Virus record (IMG/VR): IMGVR_UViG_3300011013_000020
Location: 1 to 49,558 of that record
Length of the DNA: 49,558 nt
Direction: 5' to 3' (one strand)
DNA from: a virus
Part shown: one piece after another, positions 23,518 to 30,923 of the stretch
How positions within the stretch are numbered: position 1 is the first letter of the stretch
Layout: each line of letters begins with the position of its first letter
The notes under the pieces: generated by a model
What the model was told of the DNA's origin: nothing
Seen by the model: only the letters and a program-made list of their open reading frames with translations
The model's database searches: none
Translations under genes and position numbers: made by a program

Positions 23518-24489
23518 TTACGACTCGTTGGCCCGCGCCTCCCGATCCTGCTTCACCACATCGATCTTCGCGGCGCGATTGGTGACCGCGGACGAGAGCA
23601 ACCAGGACTCACCCGGCGTCGGGTTGCCGACGTGGATCTCCCCGAGGGCCTGAATGACAGCGGCGATCGAGGGAGTCGTATCGAACTTCTTGGCTTTCTT
23701 GATGTAGCCGTCCAGCATCTTCTCGACGGTCTGCCCCTTGTTGGGCACCACGTTGATCGAGGACTGAATCTCGGTCAGGCCCAGCGTGAAGGTCGAGGAC
23801 TCAGCCACGGTATCTCCGCCGAGCCCGCGAAGGCGAACGCGACGGCCGTTCTCGTCCGACTCGATCGCCTCCACGATCCCGGAGACCCGCATCTTCCGGG
23901 CCTCATCGCGCCCGATGGCGAACTGACCGACCCGCGGAAGCGGGGTCGCTCGATGCGCATTGATCTCCGTGACCGTCGCGCCGAGCAGGCTCTGCTGGTC
24001 CTTCGCCATCGTCACGCCGACGTGCTCCTGCAGGGCGCGGGTCAGGCCGCCGACGTGATCCGGTGTCAGCCCGAAGACGCGCGCCTTCACCTCAAAGGAG
24101 GCCGCGCGCTTGCTGGTCTTGAACTGCGCGTGGATCACCTGGCAGGGAACCCCCGACAGAACCACTCGCCCGCCGCCGCTCTGGCCGTCGGTCGCAATCG
24201 TGAGAGTCAGGTGTCGAGAATCGTCCTGGTACTTGGACTTGGAGTTGCTGTCCACCAGCACGGGGTCGTCGTCATCGCGGCTGTCCCGATCGGCATAGGC
24301 CGCGCCCGCGCCGGGGATCATCGACTCCAGATCGCGAGCCTCGCCCGCAGTACGGATCGGCCAGTACATGAACAGGTCGAGCTGTACGCCGGCGGCTTCG
24401 CTACCGGTCTTTCGCACGCCCGAGAAGGTGCGGAGGATGGCTACTCCCTCCGACTCTCCGAGGTTGAGGTTGAGCAGGGTGGTATTCAT
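23518..24489 (-). CDS. Hypothetical protein, 323 aa, replication region
   Basis: Start ATG at 24489 (MNTTLLNLNLGESEGVAIL), with GGAGAA upstream. It has a beta-rich N-terminal part (GVQLDLFMYWPI ... HLTLTIATDGQSGGGRVVLSGVPCQVI), a middle domain (FGLTPDHVGGLTRALQEHVGV) and a helical end (SIAAVIQALGEIHVGNPTPGESW). It sits between the primase-helicase and DinG-like genes, so a DNA-metabolism role is likely by context. No family is recognised. Confidence 0.68.
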   Translation of the reverse strand: MNTTLLNLNLGESEGVAILRTFSGVRKTGSEAAGVQLDLFMYWPIRTAGEARDLESMIPGAGAAYADRDSRDDDDPVLVDSNSKSKYQDDSRHLTLTIATDGQSGGGRVVLSGVPCQVIHAQFKTSKRAASFEVKARVFGLTPDHVGGLTRALQEHVGVTMAKDQQSLLGATVTEINAHRATPLPRVGQFAIGRDEARKMRVSGIVEAIESDENGRRVRLRGLGGDTVAESSTFTLGLTEIQSSINVVPNKGQTVEKMLDGYIKKAKKFDTTPSIAAVIQALGEIHVGNPTPGESWLLSSAVTNRAAKIDVVKQDREARANES

Positions 24490-24516
24490 CGAGTTCTCCT
24501 TCCGTGGGGGTCGTTG

Positions 24517-24536
24517 GGAGCCTAACCCTGGGCTCC
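24517..24536 (-). repeat. Boundary element, variant copy with hairpin
   Basis: GGAGCC-CAGGGTTA-GGCTCC on the minus strand: six pairs and an eight-base loop. The TAG spanning loop and stem is the stop of the gene ending at 24522. The core differs (GGGTTAGGC). Confidence 0.6.
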
Positions 24537-26579
24537 GCGTTTTCTGTTCGGTGCGCAAGATGCTGGGTCTACGGTGACATCGCCGCGCTGGAGCGTCGGT
24601 AGTCCCTCAGGGGCGTCTGCGTAGTGGAGCGCCACCGGATCGAAGGGAAGCACCACCTCGGTCCCCGACTTCCCAAACTCAGATCGCACCTTGTCCAGAA
24701 AAATCTTGGTGCTGCAATAGGGGGATTTCTTCGTGACCTTCTGTGGGACGAGAACCAGTCCATCGCTGGCATCCTGTCGAATCGCGGACGCACCCTTGAG
24801 GTCCGTCAACATCGGCCGGCGACGCTGGGAGACATAGGCGTTGCTGGGGTGGCAAATCAGCCAGATCATCACCTCCTCAGTGTTCGCGAGAATCGCGAGC
24901 GCGCGGATCACCTTGTCCGTTGCTCGCCGCTCGTCCTGCTCATCCTCTGGGATCAGAAATCCGAGATGGTCGATCAGGAACCAACGACATCCGTGACGAC
25001 GGATCGAATACCTCACCGCGTCGATTGCCGCCTGGAACCCCTGGTGTCCGTAGATGTCGAGGAGCCAAAGCGGTCTGCCGGCGAGCTCAACCAGTGACGC
25101 GCGCCGCTCCTCCTTCGTCCCCTTCGTGAAATCGCCCTTCATCTCCATGCGGAGCAGTTTTTGCACGGTCCCGATGGGCTTCTGCTCGTAGCTGGTGACC
25201 ATCACACCCACGCCCATCTTCGCCAACGACCAGCCAATCCAGGTGGAGAACGTCGTCTTCCCGCAACCAGTGTCCCCGGTCACTACGGTTAGACCAGGGC
25301 GTAGGCCCGCGAGCTTGTCATTCAGCCGCCGCGACGGCGTGGGTATCCCCCGGAGCCGATCCGGATTTTCGATCAGATCCTCCAGCGGATCGATGTAGTG
25401 GTCGGCCTTGCGGAAGGTCGACGCGACCATCGGGGAGGCGTTGACCATCGCCAGATTGATCCGCTCTCTCGGGATGCCGGTTCGCAGACACTCGCCCAGG
25501 TCGTTCTCGGGGAACCGGAGGCGTGAGCAGCGATAGCGCCCCAGCTTGGTCGCGAGTTTTTCTGATCCGTCGTTACCGGGCTCGTCGTCGTCCATCCCCA
25601 GCAGAAATGACTGGTAGGGCTCCAGCTGATCCAGCCACTCCTCCTTGAAGGTCGCAGCTCCCGCGGTCCCCGTGACCACGTTCCCCTGCAGCCCGTACTC
25701 CCACGCGGCGATCACATCGAGCTCGCCCTCCAGCACCAGCACTGGACAGGTGCGATCTTCTACGAGTAGGTGAGAGCCGAACAGCGGGAGCGGCCTCCCT
25801 GTACATGGGCGATACCGCTTCTGCACCCGACCGGTCATCTCCCCGCCTCGATCCTTGCAGCGATCGCAGCCCTTCCCGCGCTCAGCCGTGGCGGGGTCGG
25901 GGCAGCAGTAGAGGCAGGGGCCATCGACCGACCTGAACCGGCAATTCACGATCTTGCCGGTCGAATCCTTCATCGGGATCGAGATGTACTCCTCGCGGAT
26001 CTCTCCATCCTTCCTGATGAAGTGCGCGCCCAGCCCCCAAGCCTCGATGGTTGTATCGGAGAAACCTCGGGCCCGCAGATACTGCAGCGCGCGCGCCCCG
26101 TCTTCGGACTTCAGCCGGTCAGGGCCGAGGGCGAGATCCTTCGAATTCCAGGCGAACCCCTGTCCGGACTTCGCGCGCCGAGCCGTTCGCTTCCCCGCCG
26201 CCCTCCCTGCTTCGCCGAGGTGAGCCGAGACATGCGAGGAGCGTGGCCCTGCGCCGCGACTTCGATCCGTCCATCCGCGAGCCGCGAACTCCTCCCGGAG
26301 TCTCGCCCGCCCCTCCTCGCCGAGTTCCTTGAATCGGGACCCGGCGATCTTCACCGCGCACAGGTCCACGATGTCCAGGGATTCGTCGCAGACGTGGCAT
26401 TTCAGCCCGCGCGCATTCCTGTTGAGCCCCATCGCGAGTCGCCGATCCCCGGCCGATCGTTTCTCGGCTCCGCAGAGCGGACAGGGTCCGACGCTACGCA
26501 TCCGTCCGCGCTGGAGTCCCAGCGCCGGCAGTACATCCGGGATCGTTCTCTTTTTCAGTCCGTCCAGCCAGCCAGCCAT
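24522..26579 (-). CDS. Primase-helicase, T7 gp4/Twinkle-like
   Basis: 685 residues, ATG at 26579. The N-terminus has a zinc-ribbon primase finger (CPLC at about 33-36, CHVC at about 61-64). A second cysteine cluster (CLYCCPDP ... GCDRCKD) lies near 240. A TOPRIM-type core follows (PVLVLEGELDVIAAWEYG, then LLGMDDDEPGND). The C-terminal half is a DnaB-type RecA fold with Walker A GDTGCGKTTF, VTSYEQKP, and FLIDHLGFLIP as motif H2. This joins primer synthesis and fork unwinding in one protein, as in phage T7. It ends GAQG and stops inside a boundary element. All parts look intact. Confidence 0.9.
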   Translation of the reverse strand: MAGWLDGLKKRTIPDVLPALGLQRGRMRSVGPCPLCGAEKRSAGDRRLAMGLNRNARGLKCHVCDESLDIVDLCAVKIAGSRFKELGEEGRARLREEFAARGWTDRSRGAGPRSSHVSAHLGEAGRAAGKRTARRAKSGQGFAWNSKDLALGPDRLKSEDGARALQYLRARGFSDTTIEAWGLGAHFIRKDGEIREEYISIPMKDSTGKIVNCRFRSVDGPCLYCCPDPATAERGKGCDRCKDRGGEMTGRVQKRYRPCTGRPLPLFGSHLLVEDRTCPVLVLEGELDVIAAWEYGLQGNVVTGTAGAATFKEEWLDQLEPYQSFLLGMDDDEPGNDGSEKLATKLGRYRCSRLRFPENDLGECLRTGIPRERINLAMVNASPMVASTFRKADHYIDPLEDLIENPDRLRGIPTPSRRLNDKLAGLRPGLTVVTGDTGCGKTTFSTWIGWSLAKMGVGVMVTSYEQKPIGTVQKLLRMEMKGDFTKGTKEERRASLVELAGRPLWLLDIYGHQGFQAAIDAVRYSIRRHGCRWFLIDHLGFLIPEDEQDERRATDKVIRALAILANTEEVMIWLICHPSNAYVSQRRRPMLTDLKGASAIRQDASDGLVLVPQKVTKKSPYCSTKIFLDKVRSEFGKSGTEVVLPFDPVALHYADAPEGLPTLQRGDVTVDPASCAPNRKRGAQG

Positions 26580-26605
26580 CGCGATTCGCCCCCGCGCTCG
26601 CTTCG

Positions 26606-26614
26606 GATCTACCC
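26606..26614 (-). repeat. Boundary element copy
   Basis: GGGTAGATC on the minus strand, preceded by GCGAA; TAG stops the gene ending at 26609. It lies 26 bases before the primase-helicase start. Confidence 0.75.
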
Positions 26615-26908
26615 TTCGCCGCCGTACTGCTGGCCGTCGTAGATCACGATCGTCTGCTCGTTCTTCTCAGCGACCCACGCCAGCGCCTCTCGCATGTGAG
26701 TTCGCAGGTGGGAACGGCGTAGCAGGTTCTCCAGCCCCAGGTAGGAGCGGCCGGGCTTCCGCATCCATCGCGGCCATCGATCACCGGAGAGGAAGACCCA
26801 CTGTATGTAGTCGTCCAGCCGGATCGCGCTGTATCCCCACGACATCGCGCGGGTCACCATCAAGATTCGTCTGTCCGTGACAGACCGGCGAAGCCCGCGA
26901 TCCTCCAT
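26609..26908 (-). CDS. Hypothetical basic protein, 99 aa
   Basis: ATG at 26908, directly after a perfect 9-bp hairpin. The product is basic and rich in Arg and Trp (RRILMVTRAMSWGYSAIRLDDYIQWVFLSGDRWPRWMRKP), with a helical second half. Nucleic-acid binding is possible but unproven. It stands between a RuvC-like gene and the primase-helicase gene. The much longer frame reaching 27982 is a shadow of the RuvC-like gene. Confidence 0.65.
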   Translation of the reverse strand: MEDRGLRRSVTDRRILMVTRAMSWGYSAIRLDDYIQWVFLSGDRWPRWMRKPGRSYLGLENLLRRSHLRTHMREALAWVAEKNEQTIVIYDGQQYGGEG

Positions 26909-26914
26909 GAGTGA

Positions 26915-26939
26915 GGCCCAGGTCAAGACTACCTGGGCC
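26915..26939 (-). repeat. Boundary element-like hairpin, strongest stem
   Basis: GGCCCAGGT-AGTCTTG-ACCTGGGCC on the minus strand: nine perfect pairs and a seven-base loop, with CCCAGG-TAG matching the element. TAG (26929-26931) is the stop of the RuvC-like gene. It ends six bases before the next start. Confidence 0.6.
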
Positions 26940-27633
26940 GCCAGGGCTCGCGCGCCAGGTCCATCCGCATGAAGCGCGGAGCCGCCCGCTTCTTCCGCCC
27001 CTTCCTCGCCCGTTTCGGGTGGGTGTTCAGCGCCCACTCGATCTGCTGGACTTCCGGGCAGGTGGAGTTGACGTTGAGCCTGACCCACTCGGCTACGCCC
27101 GCGGCGTCGGCCGCTTCCGCGCCGCCCCTGATCCGCTGGATCGCGACCCCCAGCCCCTGTATCCGGAGAGGCATCCCGCGCACTGCGGCCTCCTTCGCTG
27201 TGTCGCGGCCCGTGTTCGGGTTCAGCCCGAGCAGATCGTAGCGCCACACCGACGCGCGAACGAGCTCGCAGGACATCTCCTGCGCCAACGGCTCCAGCGG
27301 CGCTATCAGCCTCCCCGCCGTTCTCGCTGTCGCGAGCGCCGTCGCGGCGTTCCGCTGAACCTGCTGATCCTCGCACCCCAGCAGATACGCCCGGCCTCCG
27401 GTGATCGTCCTCGCTGACTCGCGGATCAACTCCGCCACCGCGACCATCGGCGCGACTCTCCGAGTGGGTCCGAGCTGTCCCATGATCAGCGACCGCACCT
27501 CCCACACCGGGAGCCCCGATCTCGTTCGCTTCTTCCACACCCACGCCGCCGCGCACCGCGCCGGCAGGCCCGGATACAGCAGCACCGCGCCCCCATTCGC
27601 GCCGGGATCTACCCCGAGAACGAAACATTCCAC
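26929..27633 (-). CDS. RuvC-like Holliday junction resolvase
   Basis: 234 residues, ATG at 27633 with GGAGGGAG upstream. Motifs of the RuvC/RNase H fold: FVLGVDPGANGG (first catalytic Asp at about 9), the CEDQQVQRNAATALATARTAGRL block with its Glu, and AEAADAAGVAEWVRL near the end with the last acidic residues. These enzymes cut branched DNA, resolving recombination intermediates or trimming DNA before packaging. The gene follows SSB-like, Sak4-like and nuclease genes, fitting a recombination module. The C-terminus is basic (HPKRARKGRKKRAAPRF). Confidence 0.85.
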   Translation of the reverse strand: MECFVLGVDPGANGGAVLLYPGLPARCAAAWVWKKRTRSGLPVWEVRSLIMGQLGPTRRVAPMVAVAELIRESARTITGGRAYLLGCEDQQVQRNAATALATARTAGRLIAPLEPLAQEMSCELVRASVWRYDLLGLNPNTGRDTAKEAAVRGMPLRIQGLGVAIQRIRGGAEAADAAGVAEWVRLNVNSTCPEVQQIEWALNTHPKRARKGRKKRAAPRFMRMDLAREPWRPR

Positions 27634-27649
27634 GCTCCCTCCAAACTGG

Positions 27650-27679
27650 GACGGCGGGAGCCCTGGAACCCCCGCCGTC
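27650..27679 (-). other. Hairpin in the leader of the RuvC-like gene
   Basis: GACGGCGGG and CCCGCCGTC form nine perfect pairs about 17 bases upstream of the start at 27633, in the 120-base gap after the SSB-like gene. There is no T-run in the minus direction. No gene is seen in the gap. Confidence 0.5.
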
Positions 27680-27753
27680 TTTCATGTAGGCCCCGCGGGG
27701 TCGTAATCCCCAACGTCCAGGCGCCGGGCGAGCGTGCGGATTTGCCTTGATTC

Positions 27754-28428
27754 TCAGATGGGCAGCGGCACACCGGCCCCGAGCGCGGCCAGTGCGGGGA
27801 GCAGCATCGCGCCAATCCACATGAAGGGGATATCGTCCGAGCTGTAGTTGGGCCGCTCGTTCCCACCCCCGCCGGACTGGCCGCCTCCGCTGCTGCTCGA
27901 CCGAGAACCGCGGGGGTTCTCCGCTCGCCAGTCCAGATAGCCCTCGTAGTTGGCCACCGCGGCCTCGATCACGGTATCCCACTGCGCTCCCGGCGAGCCG
28001 TTGAAGGGGTCGAAGAACTTGATCTCCGACCGCTCGCCCGTGCTGCCGTCCTGCTTGTCGTAGGACTCCACCTGCACGGTGCCTTCGAAGTAGCCCGAGT
28101 TCAGCACCCGCTCCACGTACTCGTCATCGAACACGGAGCCGGGGTCCTGGTGGCCGATGGCGTTGGCGAAGCGGCCGAAGAAGACCACCGCCTTCCGGGT
28201 CAGCGCGAAGTTGCGCTCCACCACCGCGCCCTCGTCGCCCACGTTCGCCTTGTCGACGAGGCAGACGCAGCGGACGGTGAGCATCTTGGTCCCCTTGCGG
28301 GAGTCCCACCGCTCGTAGCCGACGGGCGCGAGCACCTTCCGGCCGTCCTTGCAGTATCGGGTGCGGTTGCCCCCGCCGTTGTTCTGGTGATCCTCTGCGT
28401 TCGGATCGATCGTTCCATCCCAGGTCAT
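27754..28428 (-). CDS. SSB-like protein with DDIPF motif and hydrophobic tail
   Basis: 224 residues from ATG at 28428 (MTWDGTIDPNAEDHQNNGG). The body (VLAPVGYERWDSRKGTKMLTVRCVCLVD ... AVVFFGRFANAIGHQDP) looks like a DUF669/ssDNA-binding-like fold that accompanies Sak4-type recombinases in phages. A Ser/Gly linker (GSRSSSSGGGQSGGGGNE) leads to SSDDIPF, the acidic tip by which bacterial SSB calls in partner proteins. Unusually it is not the end: MWIGAMLLPALAALGAGVPLPI follows, a possible membrane helix. The likely role is coating single-stranded phage DNA and recruiting repair enzymes. Confidence 0.68.
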   Translation of the reverse strand: MTWDGTIDPNAEDHQNNGGGNRTRYCKDGRKVLAPVGYERWDSRKGTKMLTVRCVCLVDKANVGDEGAVVERNFALTRKAVVFFGRFANAIGHQDPGSVFDDEYVERVLNSGYFEGTVQVESYDKQDGSTGERSEIKFFDPFNGSPGAQWDTVIEAAVANYEGYLDWRAENPRGSRSSSSGGGQSGGGGNERPNYSSDDIPFMWIGAMLLPALAALGAGVPLPI

Positions 28429-28494
28429 CGTTGATCTCCTGATTCTCGTTCGTTCATGGTTTGAGGATGGTGGGAGCGCCACTCGCCCCCGGAT

Positions 28495-28503
28495 GATCTA
28501 CCC
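28495..28503 (-). repeat. Boundary element copy
   Basis: GGGTAGATC on the minus strand within CCCCG...CGGGG flanks (five pairs, 15-base loop). TAG stops the Sak4-like gene at 28498. It is 66 bases before the SSB-like start. Confidence 0.75.
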
Positions 28504-29331
28504 CTTCGGGGCAGAATTCGTGTTCGGGGTGGGACCGGCGGCGAGTTGCGCCAGCCAATCGTAGATGGGAGAGCTTAGCACCCCCCCGAGCGGCGGCGCC
28601 GGCTTGCACTGCGTCTTGGACGAACCCTCGACCATCGCCAGGCGCTGCGTCGCGCGAGCCTTCGCCGTCTTCCCCACCGCGCGCGGGCGAGAGCAGTAGC
28701 AGTAGGCAACCACGTTGAAATACTGCGCCGCCCCGCTCGGGAGCTTCGACCCCTGGAACATCGGCCGGATGTGCCGAATGGTCGCGTCTTCCCCGACGTG
28801 CTCAACCTCGACCTCGGCGAGCGCCGTCGCGGCGATGTGGACCCGGAGATTCCGGATCGTCCGGAGGAACCGCCGCATCCACTCGTTCAGCGTGCCCCAG
28901 TCCCCGATCGCCATCGCGGCCCGCTGTCCCTTCGTCTTCGGATCGTCGTCCAGCCGGCCCTGCTTCAACTCGAGGATCTTGTCCTTCATCATCTGCTGGA
29001 TCTCGGTGAGCCCATCGATCACCAGGACGTCAGCCTCCAGCACGCCGTTCTGGATCGCTACGATCACCTCGCGAACCTCGCCGATTGTCTTCGCGTAGTG
29101 GCGCACCTCGTCATCGCCATCGGCCCACTCGGGGAGGAGGATGTCGGGGTTCGCACATCGCGCGGTGTGGACGCCGTTGGCCTCGGTCAGCAGGCCGACC
29201 ACGCGGGTCTTTGATCCGGGCTCGCCGGACTGAGACACGCGCCAGGTCTTCCCGACGCCAGAATCGCCGTAGCAGAGGATCTTGAAGAAGGATGTCTGCG
29301 CGTCAGCCGCGCGCCGTATGGTGAAAGCCAT
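28498..29331 (-). CDS. Sak4-like RecA-fold recombinase ATPase (AAA_24)
   Basis: 277 residues. Walker A GDSGVGKT is at about 22-29 and Walker B DVLVIDGLTEI near 105; the chain continues with RFLRTIRNLRVHIAATALAEVEV, as in AAA_24/Sak4 phage proteins. Sak4 proteins anneal or exchange single strands with the help of a cognate SSB. Its neighbours fit exactly: a PD-(D/E)XK nuclease upstream (overlapping by one base) and the SSB-like gene downstream. It ends with a Pro/Thr-rich tail and APKG before a boundary element stop. Confidence 0.85.
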   Translation of the reverse strand: MAFTIRRAADAQTSFFKILCYGDSGVGKTWRVSQSGEPGSKTRVVGLLTEANGVHTARCANPDILLPEWADGDDEVRHYAKTIGEVREVIVAIQNGVLEADVLVIDGLTEIQQMMKDKILELKQGRLDDDPKTKGQRAAMAIGDWGTLNEWMRRFLRTIRNLRVHIAATALAEVEVEHVGEDATIRHIRPMFQGSKLPSGAAQYFNVVAYCYCSRPRAVGKTAKARATQRLAMVEGSSKTQCKPAPPLGGVLSSPIYDWLAQLAAGPTPNTNSAPKG

Positions 29332-30839
29332 CAGAATCCGGCCTCCTCGTTGGTGAGAGTGGTCAGGCTGGGTGACGCCGATGGCGAATCCGAGCCCGGT
29401 ATGTCGGGCGAGCCCGGCAGGTCATCGGGTGTCGTGAACACCCAGGTCTGTCCCTTCCCGATGGAGAATTTCTCCTCGGTCGGGTCGGTGTTGGAGCCGC
29501 ACGGCCCGAAGTAGGAGCAACCGCCTCGACCCATGCGGCACACGGGAACACGCGGGAATTCCAGGTTGATTTCCTCCGCGGAACCTGCGCGCGCCACCTG
29601 TCTCCATTGCCGCGCGATCCGAGCGGAGAGCCCATAGGATTCGTCGCGATATCGCCCGAGGTCCGAGGCCCCGAGGGCGAACGACTCACGCTGGTAGAGG
29701 CGCTGATCCCAGGTCTGTCGGCACCATCGAATGTGATCGAGGTACGGCTCCAGCGGCACATGCTGTCCGTCCGGCGTCGGCGTCGCGACCGCGATCGCGT
29801 CGCGGTACAACCAGCTCGGCGTGGTCTTGTTTTTCGCCGTAGACAGGCGCGGCACCTTCCACTCCAACCCCTGCTCGCGCTCCGGGGCTTTCTTCGACAG
29901 CTTCTGATCTTTCAGCCGCGCCGGCGCGGACTGGAGTTGTGAGGAGGCGACATCGAACAGGACACCGACGACCGGCCCGGAGAATGGAAGAAGGCCCGCG
30001 TCGATCGACCGCTCCAGCAGATCGGTGTAGCCCGTGGTCTGTGGGTCGACGCTGACGCCTCGGATGTACCCGAGGGGATCCTTTGACGACTTGAACTCAA
30101 CCACCCACAGCGCGCCCGTCCGACGATGCTGGAGTACAGCGTCCAGTCGTCCGACCTGGTACCAGGGCCAGGAAACCGTGACGCCCGCGGCGGGCTTCCC
30201 CTCTGCCCATTCGCCGGGCAACGGCATTCGGTAGCCCTGCTCCGTGCGAAGCAGGTACATCCGAGGCTTGTAAGGGCGACCAGTCAGCGGGTGATGGACC
30301 TGAGCGCACAGCGAGAGCTCGACGCCCACCACTCGATAGTCGACGGACGGTCCCACACCGTAGACCTCAAAGTAGCCGCGGAGAGCTCGACGCAACACGA
30401 TCGCATCGCGCTCCGCTTCCTCGAGATCCATCCGGTTTCTCGCGACGGCATGGCCCCACTCGTCCAAGGTCCGAGCATAAGCGCACAGCCCTGTTTCTCG
30501 ACACCTCGCGCACCGCGCGCCATCGCAGAACAGACAGGGCTGGCGCTGTTCGCCGCCCTCCCCGTAGTCCGCACCGAGCACCGACCGGAGCGGATACGGT
30601 TCGTCGCGCTCCATCCACCAGGTGTAGACCTCCTCCATACAGTCGGCCCAGGCCCGACCGTAGGACAGAGGGCGCGGAGTCCGGTTTGATTCCAACCGCA
30701 TCGCGCGGCGATAGAACCACTTCCGCGGACAGGCGAAGTCAGATCGCTCGCTGTTCGTGAAGGTGAACGCGCGGGCTGGTAGCCCTGGAATCTCGCCCTC
30801 GTATCGTGGCACCCGAAGCGCCAGCGGAATCGCTGCCAT
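29331..30839 (-). CDS. PD-(D/E)XK nuclease, Cas4/RecB-like
   Basis: 502 residues, ATG at 30839 with AAGGAGG upstream. The nuclease core shows VGRLDAVLQHRRTGALWVV followed by EFKSSKD (catalytic Asp and Glu-x-Lys), then PQTTGYTDLL. Cysteines near 30 (DFACPRKWFYRR) and about 430-450 (CRMGRGGCSYFGPC) are placed as in Cas4/AddB-type nucleases that hold a 4Fe-4S cluster, together with a central CLFCDGARCARC cluster. The expected role is 5' or end resection of DNA to feed the Sak4 recombinase. Both genes are translationally coupled. Confidence 0.82.
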   Translation of the reverse strand: MAAIPLALRVPRYEGEIPGLPARAFTFTNSERSDFACPRKWFYRRAMRLESNRTPRPLSYGRAWADCMEEVYTWWMERDEPYPLRSVLGADYGEGGEQRQPCLFCDGARCARCRETGLCAYARTLDEWGHAVARNRMDLEEAERDAIVLRRALRGYFEVYGVGPSVDYRVVGVELSLCAQVHHPLTGRPYKPRMYLLRTEQGYRMPLPGEWAEGKPAAGVTVSWPWYQVGRLDAVLQHRRTGALWVVEFKSSKDPLGYIRGVSVDPQTTGYTDLLERSIDAGLLPFSGPVVGVLFDVASSQLQSAPARLKDQKLSKKAPEREQGLEWKVPRLSTAKNKTTPSWLYRDAIAVATPTPDGQHVPLEPYLDHIRWCRQTWDQRLYQRESFALGASDLGRYRDESYGLSARIARQWRQVARAGSAEEINLEFPRVPVCRMGRGGCSYFGPCGSNTDPTEEKFSIGKGQTWVFTTPDDLPGSPDIPGSDSPSASPSLTTLTNEEAGF

Positions 30840-30860
30840 GCGGCCTCCTTGCTCACCCGG

Positions 30861-30869
30861 GATCTACCC
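30861..30869 (-). repeat. Boundary element copy
   Basis: GGGTAGATC on the minus strand; CGGG and CCCG can pair around GGTAGAT. It is 21 bases before the nuclease start at 30839. Confidence 0.75.
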
Positions 30870-30923
30870 CCGAGGCCGAGAAAAAGAAGCGCAGTAGCCG
30901 CTTTCGGACATAACACGTCCGGC

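Noticed and set aside
27604-27615. A copy of GGGTAGATCC inside the RuvC-like gene
   Set aside because: It encodes Val-Asp-Pro of the conserved VDPG catalytic motif and is not at a gene boundary, so it is probably coincidental.
30864-30911. A 15-codon frame (MSESGYCASFSRPRG) ending in the boundary element at 30864
   Set aside because: It starts shortly after the helicase stop and ends with the element TAG, but it has no good ribosome site of its own and is too short to support.
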